Shown here piece by piece: positions 1 through 6,651 of a DNA stretch of 10,946 nt. Within the stretch, counting starts at the first letter, position 1; every line of letters begins with the position of its first letter. Source of the DNA: Acidobacteriaceae bacterium (GTDB lineage Bacteria > Acidobacteriota > Terriglobia > Terriglobales > Acidobacteriaceae). The position numbers and the translations under genes are program-made. The notes under the pieces are model-generated. The model saw nothing but the letters and a program-made list of their open reading frames with translations, searched no databases and was not told the DNA's origin. The DNA is taken from the NCBI GenBank assembly GCA_003165855.1, contig PMXH01000295.1, positions 10,653 through 21,598 on the forward strand. Direction: 5' to 3'.

Positions 1-139
1 GAAGGTTGACGAGAGTGACCACAGTCACAGCTTCCTGTGAGTTCGATCATCGTTCCCGAGAAGAATCCTTGGTATCGAGGTACATTGCGCAATTTTCGGC
101 GCAGATCGCGTCGGGCAGTATGCCGCAGGGAAGGCGAGC
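1..139. other. Upstream region of the respiratory operon
   Basis: No gene can be supported here. The frame of the downstream cytochrome has a stop at 38-40, so the short piece before it (positions 2-40, twelve codons plus the TGA) could be the tail of a gene outside the window. It is too short to identify. A Crp/Fnr-like dyad occupies 14-29. I see no convincing -35/-10 pair. A Shine-Dalgarno for the first gene (GGGAAGG) is at 128-134. Confidence 0.4.
14..29. promoter_or_regulatory. Crp/Fnr-family operator-like dyad
   Basis: The bases read AGTGA-N6-TCACA, one mismatch from the classic Crp half-site pair TGTGA-N6-TCACA, with perfect GTGAC/GTCAC arms around CACA. It lies about 110 bp before the start of the multiheme cytochrome gene. 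Control of such respiratory genes by a Crp/Fnr-superfamily regulator would be normal. The call rests on one short motif, and without a clear core promoter it could be chance or a small hairpin. Confidence 0.3.
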
Positions 140-622
140 TTGTTTAAGAACATCGAACACCTCGTTCGGCTGGCAGTCGTCATGATGATTGGGGTCCTGG
201 GATTCGTGATCCTGCGGGCCGCCGTCGTACCTCACAGTTTTGGGCAGTACGGCCACTATCGAGGCGCGGCGATAGGCGAGATCGCGTCCCGGCCGGTTGC
301 GTTTGCCGGGCACGAGACCTGTGAAGCCTGCCACACCGACGTCGTGGAGCAGAAAAAGCTTGGCAAGCATGTGGTTGTATCTTGCGAAGCCTGCCACGGG
401 GCGCTGGCGAAGCATGCGGACGATCCCAGTTCGGTGCTGCCCAAGAAGCTGGATACGGCAATCCTGTGTGCCCGCTGTCACGAGGCCAACGGCGCCAAAC
501 CGAAAGGCTTTCCGCAAGTTGCCACGGCAGAGCACTCCGGAGGGCTTGCCTGCGATACTTGCCATCAGCCGCACCACCCCAAGATCGAGACAGCAGAGAT
601 TAAGACGGAGGGAAAGAAATAA
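140..622 (+). CDS. Membrane-anchored tetraheme c-type cytochrome
   Basis: This 160-residue protein carries four CXXCH heme-attachment motifs, CEACH at 61-65, CEACH at 82-86, CARCH at 110-114 and CDTCH at 138-142. The last runs into a CHQPHHP stretch typical of cytochrome c3/NrfH-like domains. Spare histidines (39, 58, 77, 92, 132, 145, 146) could serve as axial ligands. Residues 8-30 are hydrophobic after a basic N-terminus, giving an uncleaved anchor or Sec signal, so the hemes would face the periplasm. The start is TTG, chosen because GGGAAGG at 128-134 sits 5 nt upstream and no other start codon precedes it in frame; ATG at 182 or 185 would cut the membrane segment. The stop overlaps the next gene's ATG by one base. 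It probably passes electrons between the Fe-S/NrfD subunits encoded next and a periplasmic partner. The partner and the direction of flow are unknown. Confidence 0.9.
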   Translation: MFKNIEHLVRLAVVMMIGVLGFVILRAAVVPHSFGQYGHYRGAAIGEIASRPVAFAGHETCEACHTDVVEQKKLGKHVVVSCEACHGALAKHADDPSSVLPKKLDTAILCARCHEANGAKPKGFPQVATAEHSGGLACDTCHQPHHPKIETAEIKTEGKK

Positions 623-1353
623 TGGAAATCACCCGCCGTCGATTGTTGGTGCTTCTGCCCGCGGCTGCAGTTGCCTGGAAGTACGTACTTGCGGGAACTC
701 CGGAAGGCGCGCCCAACTACGAGCTCACCAAGCACTGGTGGGCCATGCTGATCGACATTCCGAAGTGCATCGGCTGCGGCAGTTGTGTGCGCGCTTGCGC
801 CGAGGAGAACGACGTTCCGGAAGGCTACTACCGCACCTGGATTGAGCGCTACCACGTGGCTGACTGGAAGATCGAACGGCCCGAGGTGGAATCGCCCGAT
901 GGCGGCAAATACGGCTTCCCACCCCATGCCGACGACGGAGGCAAGAACTTCTTCGTTCCCAAGCTGTGCAATCACTGTGCGGACTCCCCTTGCACCCAGG
1001 TGTGCCCGGTGGGAGCGACCTTTATTTCGCCGGACGGAGTTGTGCTCGTGGACAAGAGTTATTGCCTGGGCTGCCGCTATTGCATCCAGGCCTGCCCTTA
1101 TGGATGCCGGTTCCTCAATCCCAAGACGAACACGGCGGATAAGTGCACGCTGTGCTATCACCGGATCACCAAGGGACTGACGACGGCGTGCTGCGAGGTC
1201 TGCCCTACGGGCGCGCGGCAGTTGGCGGACTTGAAGAATCCCAAGGATCCGATTCATGAGTTTTTGAAGACGCATGCGGTTCAGATTCTGAAACCGTACA
1301 TGGCGACCGGGGCGAAGGTTTTTTACAACGGTATGGACGGTTCGGTGCGCTAA
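622..1353 (+). CDS. Tat-type four-cluster [4Fe-4S] electron-transfer subunit (NrfC/HybA/PsrB family)
   Basis: This 243-residue protein is the ferredoxin-like subunit of a respiratory complex. Sixteen cysteines fall in the family's four groups: 49/52/55/59 (CIGCGSC...C), 116/119/124/128, 148/151/154/158 and 175/178/190/194, enough for four [4Fe-4S] clusters. Cys162 and Cys191 are extra. The N-terminus has TRRRLLV (4-10) followed by an Ala/Leu-rich stretch, a twin-arginine-like leader, so the folded protein is probably exported to the periplasmic face. Unlike HybA, it shows no C-terminal membrane helix. GGAGG at 607-611 precedes the ATG, and the TAATG junction with the cytochrome gene implies translational coupling. 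It should relay electrons between the NrfD-type protein encoded next and the cytochrome, or an absent catalytic subunit. The family is clear, but which member of the DmsB/PsrB/NrfC/HybA group it is cannot be settled from sequence alone. Confidence 0.93.
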   Translation: MEITRRRLLVLLPAAAVAWKYVLAGTPEGAPNYELTKHWWAMLIDIPKCIGCGSCVRACAEENDVPEGYYRTWIERYHVADWKIERPEVESPDGGKYGFPPHADDGGKNFFVPKLCNHCADSPCTQVCPVGATFISPDGVVLVDKSYCLGCRYCIQACPYGCRFLNPKTNTADKCTLCYHRITKGLTTACCEVCPTGARQLADLKNPKDPIHEFLKTHAVQILKPYMATGAKVFYNGMDGSVR

Positions 1354-1358
1354 GGAGG
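1352..1358 (+). promoter_or_regulatory. Strong Shine-Dalgarno that bears on the NrfD start
   Basis: AAGGAGG begins inside the stop codon of the Fe-S gene. It lies only 3 nt before the GTG at 1362, closer than usual, and 15 nt before the in-frame GTG at 1374. A separate GGAAGG at 1376-1381 stands 4 nt before the in-frame ATG at 1386. The true start of the membrane subunit is therefore uncertain among these three. Confidence 0.5.
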
Positions 1359-1361
1359 CTC

Positions 1362-2558
1362 GTGCAGATACCCGTGGAAGGCTTTATGTACCCGAACGAA
1401 GTGGAACTCCAATGGAGCATCCTCATCGTTCTTTATCCGTTCATCACGGGACTGGTCGCGGGCGCGTTCATTCTGGCCTCGCTCGAACGGGTCTTCCGAG
1501 TAGAGGCGGTGAAGCCCACGTACCGGCTGGCCTTGCTCACGGCTCTCGCCTTCCTGCTGGTCGCTCCCCTGCCGCTGCAATTGCACCTGGGACATCCCGA
1601 GCGCTCGCTGGAGATGTATCTGACGCCGCACCGCTCCTCAGCCATGGCGATGTTCGGCTTTGTCTATCTGTGGTACCTGATGGCGGTGCTGCTGCTCGAA
1701 ATCTGGCTCGACTACCGGCATGACATTGTTGTGCGGTCGCAGACCGAGAAAGGCTGGAAGCGGCTGGTCTATCGGGGGCTCACTCTGGGATCCACCAATG
1801 TCAGTGAACGTTCGCTGCATGTCGATGAGAGACTCGGATATTTCATCACGCTGATCGGCATTCCGTCCGCGTTTTTGTTGCATGGATATGTCGGCTTCAT
1901 CTTCGGCTCGGTGAAGGCGAATCCGTGGTGGTCTTCGCCGTTGATGCCAATCGTCTTTATCTTTTCGGCAATGGTATCGGGGATCGCCGCCGTGATGTTG
2001 CTTTACATGCTTTCGACGCGGCTGCGAGGGCAGCGGATCGATATGCGCTGCCTGGATAAGATCGCGCAGTATCTGCTGTATACGTTTGTCATCGATTTCA
2101 GCCTGGAGATGATGGACCTGCTGCAGCGAATCTACGAAGCCGACGAATCGTTCCGCAGCCTGGATTTCATGGTGCACACGCGTCTCTGGGTATCGCAGGT
2201 GATCGTGCAGATCCTGCTGGGCACGGTCACGCCGATTGCACTGTTGGGGTTGATGCAGGTGCTTAAGGTCACGGAGGCCGCGCGCAGGTGGATCTACGCT
2301 TTAGCGGGAGGGTTGACCGTAATCGGAATTTTTGCCATGCGCTGGAATGTGGTGATCGGCGGGCAGCTTTTCTCCAAGAGTTTTCTGGGATATACGACTT
2401 ATAAGATGGCGTTCGCAACGCGGGAGGGTTTGTTACCCGCGATCATACTCATGATTCTTCCTTTTATTATTCTGTGGGTTCTGGTGAAACTCCTACCACC
2501 TTGGCCAGAGTCAGCCTCCGTGCCGTCCGGCGCCACTCCGGTACACGGAACCAGCTAG
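1362..2558 (+). CDS. NrfD/PsrC-family quinone-interacting membrane subunit
   Basis: This 398-residue polytopic protein belongs to the NrfD/polysulfide reductase (PsrC/HybB) family, which exchanges electrons with membrane quinones next to a four-cluster Fe-S partner. About eight or nine hydrophobic helices are visible, roughly at residues 16-42, 56-76, 93-117, 160-184, 191-217, 236-254, 270-298, 304-322 and 358-382. Family-like marks include LGHPERSLEMYL after the second helix, HGYVGFIFG in the fourth, and RWNVVIGGQ late in the protein, resembling conserved ActC/QrcD-type positions. GTG at 1362 is the longest start. GTG 1374 or ATG 1386 would remove only 4 or 8 residues before the first helix. 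It follows the Fe-S gene by 8 nt, so cytochrome, Fe-S protein and NrfD form one unit. No heme b ligand set or catalytic domain is evident. Whether it oxidises or reduces quinone is not determinable here. Confidence 0.92.
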   Translation: MQIPVEGFMYPNEVELQWSILIVLYPFITGLVAGAFILASLERVFRVEAVKPTYRLALLTALAFLLVAPLPLQLHLGHPERSLEMYLTPHRSSAMAMFGFVYLWYLMAVLLLEIWLDYRHDIVVRSQTEKGWKRLVYRGLTLGSTNVSERSLHVDERLGYFITLIGIPSAFLLHGYVGFIFGSVKANPWWSSPLMPIVFIFSAMVSGIAAVMLLYMLSTRLRGQRIDMRCLDKIAQYLLYTFVIDFSLEMMDLLQRIYEADESFRSLDFMVHTRLWVSQVIVQILLGTVTPIALLGLMQVLKVTEAARRWIYALAGGLTVIGIFAMRWNVVIGGQLFSKSFLGYTTYKMAFATREGLLPAIILMILPFIILWVLVKLLPPWPESASVPSGATPVHGTS

Positions 2559-2575
2559 CCCCGCCAGACCGGGGC
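2558..2575 (+). repeat. Hairpin between the NrfD gene and the next gene
   Basis: GCCCCG and CGGGGC form a perfect six-base stem around a six-base loop (CCAGAC), starting on the last base of the NrfD stop codon. No T-run follows, and the next start codon is 17 nt away, so it is not a normal terminator. It could dampen read-through, protect mRNA ends or modulate translation. It could also be chance in GC-rich DNA. Confidence 0.35.
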
Positions 2576-2591
2576 AGATGCGGAGAAGCGA

Positions 2592-4316
2592 ATGGCACAA
2601 CCTTTCGACGGAAGCGCATCGGATGTAGATCAACTGAGCGAACGCGTGCGGGAGTTGGAACGCCGCGTCTCCGCATTGGAGGGTCGGCCAGCGATTGCGC
2701 CCCCCGTTTCTGCAGCGCATGAGAGTTTTGCACTGCAGAAACCGCGGCCTCCCGAGACTTGGCGCGGCTTCCCGGGGCCGAATGTATCGGGGGGTGTGCT
2801 GCCGGTGTTCGGCAAGGCGGTTCTGGGAATTGCGGGGGCATACTTGCTGCGCGCGGTTGCTGAATCGGGAATTATTTCGAAATTGCCTTTGCTGATGGTC
2901 GCCATCTTGTACGCGGGCATGTGGCTGGTCTGGGCAGTCAGGACTCACGCCGCGAATCAGTTTGCCAGCACCACTTACGCCATCACATCGGCAATGATTC
3001 TCTCGCCCTTGCTGTGGGAATCCACAGTGCGCTTTCAGATCTTAGGGACGGCTTACACGGCGGCGGTGCTGGTTGCCTTCGTTGTGCTCGCTTTGGCACT
3101 GGCGTGGCGGCAAAACCTGCAAGTGATTCCGTTGGTGGCGACTCTGGCGGCGGTGGCCACGGCTCTGGCACTTATTATTGCGACGCGCGAACTGGTGGCG
3201 TTTACGGTTGGATTGCTGGCTGTGGCCCTCGCTGCCGAGGTGGTGGTTTGCCTCGGGCAGAGGCTCAGCGTGCGAGCGGTCCCGGCGATTGCGGTGGATT
3301 TCGCGGTTTGGCTGCTTGTCTACGTGATGACTTCTCCCGAGGGCGTTCCGCCGGAATATCGTCCCATCGGCGCAACGACGATCACGGTGCTGTGCCTGGC
3401 GCTGCTTGCGATCTACGGCGGAAGCGTCGGGATGCGCAGCTTTAAGTTGCGCCACCGGTTGACGGTCTTCGAAATCGTGCAGGGAGTGGTCGTGTTTGCG
3501 CTTGCGACCTTTGGGACGCTGCGTGCCAGCCCTGGCTCCGCGGTTGCGCTCGGTGTTTTGTTCCTGCTGGTGGCGGCAATGTGCTACTGGGGCGCGCTGT
3601 CGCGTTTTGCAGCCCAAGAACAAACTCGAAATCGTCGCGTGTGCGCGACCTACGCGGCCGCACTTCTGCTGGCGGGAAGCTTCCTGCTTTTTTCTGCGGA
3701 TTTCCGCTTACTGTTCTTGTGCCTGGCGGCACTGGCAGCGGCCTTTCTGTACTCACGTACTGGCAAACTGAGCCTTGGCATGCATGCATCCTTCTATCTG
3801 GCAGCGGCGGCAACCGGCTCGGCCTTTCTGAATTATGCGGAAAACGCTCTGGCAGGAACTGTGCCGGCGAAACCGGATTGGCGGGTTTGGGTGGTGGCAG
3901 CTTCGGCTCTGCTCTGCTACATGATCGGGTCGCGGGTTTCGGAAGGTCTTGGCAGGCGGCGGCTGCTTTGGGTGGTTCCTGCAGTGCTATTCAGTTTTGC
4001 AGCGGCAGCCCTGGCTATTGATGTGATCGTGTGGCTTGCCTCGAGTCGCGGGGAGTTGAGCGCCTCGCATCTTGCCGTTATTCGCACCGGGGTGACATGC
4101 TTGCTTGCGCTGGCGCTAAGCTTTCTCGGTTCTCGTTCGAAGCGCATCGAACTGGGTTGGGTTGCCTATGCTGCTGTCGCGTTTGGCGCACTGAAACTCT
4201 TGTTTGAGGACTTGCGATTCGGCAACGCAGGGTCGCTCGTGGTCTCTCTTCTTTTCTATGGATTAATTCTGATTTTGATCCCGCGGCTGACAAGGCTAGG
4301 GCGGGCCGAATCCTGA
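2592..4316 (+). CDS. Large polytopic membrane protein with N-terminal coiled coil (DUF2339-like)
   Basis: I do not recognise a defined function. The 574-residue protein starts with a short heptad-like coiled coil (residues 12-31, VDQLSERVRELERRVSALEG) and a Pro-rich linker to about 70. Some 16 or more hydrophobic helices rich in Ala, Leu and Val then run to the C-terminus. A coiled coil followed by many membrane helices recalls DUF2339 predicted membrane proteins, although this one is at the short end and the assignment rests on architecture. No catalytic motif, heme site or transporter signature stands out. The ATG has GGAG at 2582-2585 six bases upstream. The gene lies 33 nt behind the NrfD gene, so it is probably co-transcribed with the respiratory module. 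That suggests, without proving, a link to complex assembly or the cell envelope. Confidence 0.75.
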   Translation: MAQPFDGSASDVDQLSERVRELERRVSALEGRPAIAPPVSAAHESFALQKPRPPETWRGFPGPNVSGGVLPVFGKAVLGIAGAYLLRAVAESGIISKLPLLMVAILYAGMWLVWAVRTHAANQFASTTYAITSAMILSPLLWESTVRFQILGTAYTAAVLVAFVVLALALAWRQNLQVIPLVATLAAVATALALIIATRELVAFTVGLLAVALAAEVVVCLGQRLSVRAVPAIAVDFAVWLLVYVMTSPEGVPPEYRPIGATTITVLCLALLAIYGGSVGMRSFKLRHRLTVFEIVQGVVVFALATFGTLRASPGSAVALGVLFLLVAAMCYWGALSRFAAQEQTRNRRVCATYAAALLLAGSFLLFSADFRLLFLCLAALAAAFLYSRTGKLSLGMHASFYLAAAATGSAFLNYAENALAGTVPAKPDWRVWVVAASALLCYMIGSRVSEGLGRRRLLWVVPAVLFSFAAAALAIDVIVWLASSRGELSASHLAVIRTGVTCLLALALSFLGSRSKRIELGWVAYAAVAFGALKLLFEDLRFGNAGSLVVSLLFYGLILILIPRLTRLGRAES

Positions 4317-4441
4317 CATTTCGAAAGCCAGAGTTTTCGTTCGGGAACGGCGCGCTCTTTTAGGGCCGGGAAATTCAGCGCACCACGGGTGGCACCAAAG
4401 TAACATTGCTCATTCTTCCCGAGAGTTGCACAATTTCTTGC

Positions 4442-4582
4442 ATGGGCCTTGGTCCACTTTTTCTCGGGTTTCTACAGCGAATCGCGGTCGGGGCGGGCGC
4501 GGTATTTGCTCTGTTCCTCGTCTTGCGGCTCCGGATTCCCCAGCGTGCGGTGATCGTGGCTACTCGCCGAACAACAGACTAA
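4442..4582 (+). CDS. Possible 46-residue single-pass membrane protein
   Basis: ATG at 4442 opens a 46-codon frame ending in TAA. Residues 1-30 are strongly hydrophobic (including AVGAGAVFALFLVL), followed by a basic tail (LRLRIPQRAVIVATRR). This is a coherent small membrane-protein layout with positive-inside charge. The other frames in the same stretch are not hydrophobic. There is no clear Shine-Dalgarno before the ATG; the frame stays open upstream and a TTG at 4406 is an alternative start. It could be a genuine microprotein, a degraded gene remnant or chance. I cannot assign a function. Confidence 0.28.
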   Translation: MGLGPLFLGFLQRIAVGAGAVFALFLVLRLRIPQRAVIVATRRTTD

Positions 4583-4715
4583 TCCGCAACACCCACAACC
4601 AGCATTCCCGGAAGAGCTCCAGATGATGCGCAATCAGGCGTGCGATGCCGTCATCGTATTCCGTCAGCACGACGAGTATCGAGGGCTGCAGAGTCGCAAA
4701 TCACATCTGCGTCAT

Positions 4716-4745
4716 TTGACTGGATTCGCGCGGGCGTGAGATAGT
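4716..4745 (+). promoter_or_regulatory. Candidate sigma-70 promoter of the phosphate operon
   Basis: TTGACT (4716-4721, five of six matches to the -35 consensus) and GATAGT (4740-4745, four of six to the -10) are 18 bp apart. They point at the DUF47 gene 60 bp downstream and would give a leader of roughly 54 nt. No proper PhoB box is recognisable nearby. Confidence 0.4.
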
Positions 4746-4805
4746 GGCTGTCCTCATTTCGCCGCAACTGACTGTCGACACCAATACACTCTTGTTGGCC
4801 CCAAA

Positions 4806-5420
4806 ATGGTCCGTCTGATTCCGAAGGATACCAGCTTCTTCAAGATGTTCTCCGCGATGTCCGACAACCTTATCGCCGGAGCGCGCTCATTGGTGGATTT
4901 ATTCGCGGATTACCGCGATGTCGAAAGCAAGATCGACGAGGTTCACCGGATTGAACGCGAGGGCGATGAGCTCACCCATGCCATCCTGACCAAGCTCAAC
5001 CAGACGTTCATCACACCCTTCGATCGGGAAGACATTCACGAGTTGGCTTCCAAGCTCGATGATGTTCTGGACTTCATCAACGCCGCGTGCGCGCGCATCG
5101 TGATGTACCGGATTACGACTCCGCCTCCAGCGGCCGGAGATCTGGCCAAGATCATCCTGATGCAAAGCCTTGAATTACAGAAGGCGGTGTCTCTCATGCA
5201 GAAGAATGGCAATATCCTGGTCCATTGTGTGGAGATCAACCGCCTGGAAAACGAAGCGGATCTAGTGTCGCAGCAGGCTATCGCCCGGCTGTTTGAATGC
5301 GAGAAGGATCCGATCAACCTCATCAAGATCAAAGAGTTGCTCGAATTCCTCGAGCGGGCCACCGATAAGGCGGAAGATGTAGCCAATGTGCTGGAAACCG
5401 TGGTCTTGAAAAACACCTGA
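4806..5420 (+). CDS. DUF47 family PhoU-like accessory protein of the Pit phosphate transporter
   Basis: This 204-residue cytoplasmic, all-helical protein belongs to DUF47, distant relatives of PhoU encoded next to pit genes and thought to modulate or assist PiT transport. Visible family marks are E50-x-x-G53-D54, the TPFDREDI stretch at 70-77, LDDVLD at 84-89, and a second acidic repeat around 145-156 (E-x-N-R-L-E-N-E-A-D). These acidic motifs resemble the metal-binding E/DxxxD motifs of PhoU. Length is normal for the family (about 200-215). The ATG is the only start available after an in-frame stop at 4737-4739, but it lacks a good Shine-Dalgarno. The Pit gene follows after 25 nt in the same orientation, which fixes the role by context. 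A role in phosphate-dependent regulation is inferred. Confidence 0.93.
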   Translation: MVRLIPKDTSFFKMFSAMSDNLIAGARSLVDLFADYRDVESKIDEVHRIEREGDELTHAILTKLNQTFITPFDREDIHELASKLDDVLDFINAACARIVMYRITTPPPAAGDLAKIILMQSLELQKAVSLMQKNGNILVHCVEINRLENEADLVSQQAIARLFECEKDPINLIKIKELLEFLERATDKAEDVANVLETVVLKNT

Positions 5421-5445
5421 ACGCCGAATATTCAGACGAATAGGG

Positions 5446-6477
5446 ATGCTGGTGAAGCCTGATCTGCTGCTGCTCATCATCACAATACTGGTCGCATTGA
5501 CCTTCGATTTCCTGAACGGATTTCACGATGCGGCGAACAGCATTGCGACCGTGGTGTCGACGCGGGTGTTGTCGCCAAAGCTGGCAGTCCTGTGGGCCGC
5601 GTTTTTCAATTTCGTGGCCGCTTTCCTGCTTGGGACTGCCGTGGCCAAGATGATCGGCAGTGGAATGATTAACATCGACTATGTGACCCAGTATGTAGTG
5701 ATCACTGGACTGTTTGGCGCCATTGTCTGGGACCTGCTGACGTGGTGGTGGGGGCTGCCGACGTCCTCGTCGCATGCCTTGATTGGCGGCTATGCGGGGG
5801 CGGCGGTGATGCGATCCGGGTGGCATGTAATCATTGCAGAGGGCTGGTACAAGACCCTGATCTTCATCGTGGTGGCACCGATCATGGGGCTTATTCTGGG
5901 CTTCGTTTTCATGGTCGCCATCTTTTGGCTTCTGCGAAATAAAGCTCCCCAGAGAATCGACGTCTGGTTCCGCAAGTTGCAACTCCTTTCGGCGGCGGCT
6001 TACAGCCTCGGGCATGGCGGCAACGACGCTCAGAAGACCATGGGGATCGTAGCCAGCGCTCTTTATGGAGCGCACTTTCTAACCTCGGCGGAACTGGCCG
6101 GTAACTGGGGGAAGTTTCACTGGCCGATCATCCTGGCAGCGCATGTGTCGATCGCGTTGGGGACGTATTTTGGCGGTTGGCGGATCGTTCACACCATGGG
6201 CTCGCGCATCACCAAGCTCAAGCCGGTGGGAGGTTTCTGCGCTGAGGCGGCGGGAGCGATCACGCTATTCTCCACTGCTCTGGCTGGAATTCCCGTGAGC
6301 ACCACGCATACCATTACCGGAGCTATCGTCGGCGTGGGAGCGACCCATCGCCTTTCGGCCGTGCGATGGGGGGTGGCCAGGCGCATCGTCTGGGCATGGA
6401 TTGTGACCATTCCGGCGGCAGCCCTGGTTGCCGCGGTTGCGTTCTGGCTGGTGCGATTGATTCACCCGGGAGCCTAG
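5446..6477 (+). CDS. pit: PiT-family inorganic phosphate transporter
   Basis: This 343-residue inner-membrane permease of the PiT family takes up phosphate, usually as a metal-phosphate complex coupled to protons in bacteria. Both inverted PiT signatures are present: GFHDAANSIATVVSTR beginning at residue 25, and GHGGNDAQKTMG at 189-200. So are the SSSHALIGG loop (107-115) and its repeat STTHTITGA (285-293). About ten hydrophobic helices are visible, and length matches short bacterial Pit proteins (330-420). ATG 5446 has no clear ribosome site; GTG at 5452, six bases behind AGGG, would shorten it by two residues. It is co-oriented with the DUF47 gene and probably translated from the same mRNA, which ends at the hairpin at 6609-6646. 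No frameshift or missing motif is seen. Confidence 0.96.
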   Translation: MLVKPDLLLLIITILVALTFDFLNGFHDAANSIATVVSTRVLSPKLAVLWAAFFNFVAAFLLGTAVAKMIGSGMINIDYVTQYVVITGLFGAIVWDLLTWWWGLPTSSSHALIGGYAGAAVMRSGWHVIIAEGWYKTLIFIVVAPIMGLILGFVFMVAIFWLLRNKAPQRIDVWFRKLQLLSAAAYSLGHGGNDAQKTMGIVASALYGAHFLTSAELAGNWGKFHWPIILAAHVSIALGTYFGGWRIVHTMGSRITKLKPVGGFCAEAAGAITLFSTALAGIPVSTTHTITGAIVGVGATHRLSAVRWGVARRIVWAWIVTIPAAALVAAVAFWLVRLIHPGA

Positions 6478-6515
6478 TGAATTGCCAGAGAGATGCGGAA
6501 GGAGGGCCAAGTAAA

Positions 6516-6587
6516 ATGACCCGGCTCATCCTGCTAATGAATGGACTTTCTTCCGACGCTGCATTTCCTAGTCTGATGTCTCGCTGA
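6516..6587 (+). CDS. Possible 23-residue ORF behind a strong ribosome site
   Basis: AAGGAGGG at 6499-6506 is among the best Shine-Dalgarno matches in the window and stands about 10 nt before ATG 6516. The frame ([13 protein letters not shown]...) has 23 codons and ends in TGA 22 nt before the terminator hairpin. That would place it as the last cistron of the phosphate operon, 38 nt after pit. The N-terminal half is mildly hydrophobic. No homologue is known to me. It may instead be a leader-like or non-functional frame. Confidence 0.3.
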   Translation: MTRLILLMNGLSSDAAFPSLMSR

Positions 6588-6608
6588 TGTCAAAGTACCC
6601 AGCCCTTT

Positions 6609-6646
6609 GGTCCGCTCATCGTCCTGCGAGCGGACCTTTTTCTTTT
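6609..6646 (+). terminator. Rho-independent terminator of the phosphate operon
   Basis: A perfect nine-base stem (GGTCCGCTC at 6609-6617, GAGCGGACC at 6628-6636) with a ten-base loop is followed at once by TTTTTCTTTT. It is the clearest terminator in the window and lies downstream of pit and before the flavoprotein gene. Confidence 0.9.
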
Positions 6647-6651
6647 ATAAT
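6646..6651 (+). promoter_or_regulatory. Probable -10 box of the SpdH-like gene
   Basis: A perfect TATAAT begins on the last T of the upstream terminator's T-tract, 27 nt before ATG 6679, giving a leader of about 21 nt. No good -35 hexamer is found 16-18 bp upstream, where the descending terminator stem lies. The promoter may therefore be weak or activator-dependent. The AT-rich match may also be partly a by-product of the T-tract. Confidence 0.4.

Larger units (their letters stand above)
4317..4805. other. 489-bp gap between the respiratory and phosphate operons
   Basis: No conserved gene is evident. An imperfect stem-loop (AGAG at 4330-4333 pairing with CTCT at 4355-4358, inner CGTT-CGGG-AACG at 4338-4349) followed by TTTTA could be a weak terminator for the upstream operon. 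The gap also holds a possible 46-codon + strand ORF (4442-4582), an antisense 36-codon reading frame (complement 4560-4670), and a promoter candidate at 4716-4745. The 66-codon + frame at 4426-4626 looks like noise, being Arg/Ser/Pro-rich and without a ribosome site. Confidence 0.5.

Noticed and set aside
47..577. 176-codon open frame on the - strand
   Set aside because: It lies antisense to the tetraheme cytochrome gene, whose four CXXCH motifs prove the + strand frame. Long antisense frames are common in GC-rich genes.
565..1275. 236-codon open frame on the - strand
   Set aside because: It is the mirror of the Fe-S gene with its sixteen ordered cysteines. The antisense protein shows no recognisable motif.
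4330..4361. Terminator after the DUF2339-like gene
   Set aside because: The stem is interrupted and unbalanced, with only four Ts following. It is noted in the gap description but too weak for a terminator call.
4426..4626. 66-codon + strand frame in the intergenic gap
   Set aside because: It has Arg/Ser/Pro-rich low-information composition, no ribosome site and no motif. The hydrophobic frame from 4442 in the same stretch is the better candidate.
4748..4776. Two CTGTC motifs suggesting a PhoB box before the phosphate operon
   Set aside because: The repeats are 24 bp apart rather than the 11-bp phasing of a Pho box, and the flanking bases do not match.
5329..6075. 248-codon open frame on the - strand
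   Set aside because: It is antisense to pit and the end of the DUF47 gene. Its His/Gln/Arg/Pro-rich composition is typical of a shadow frame.
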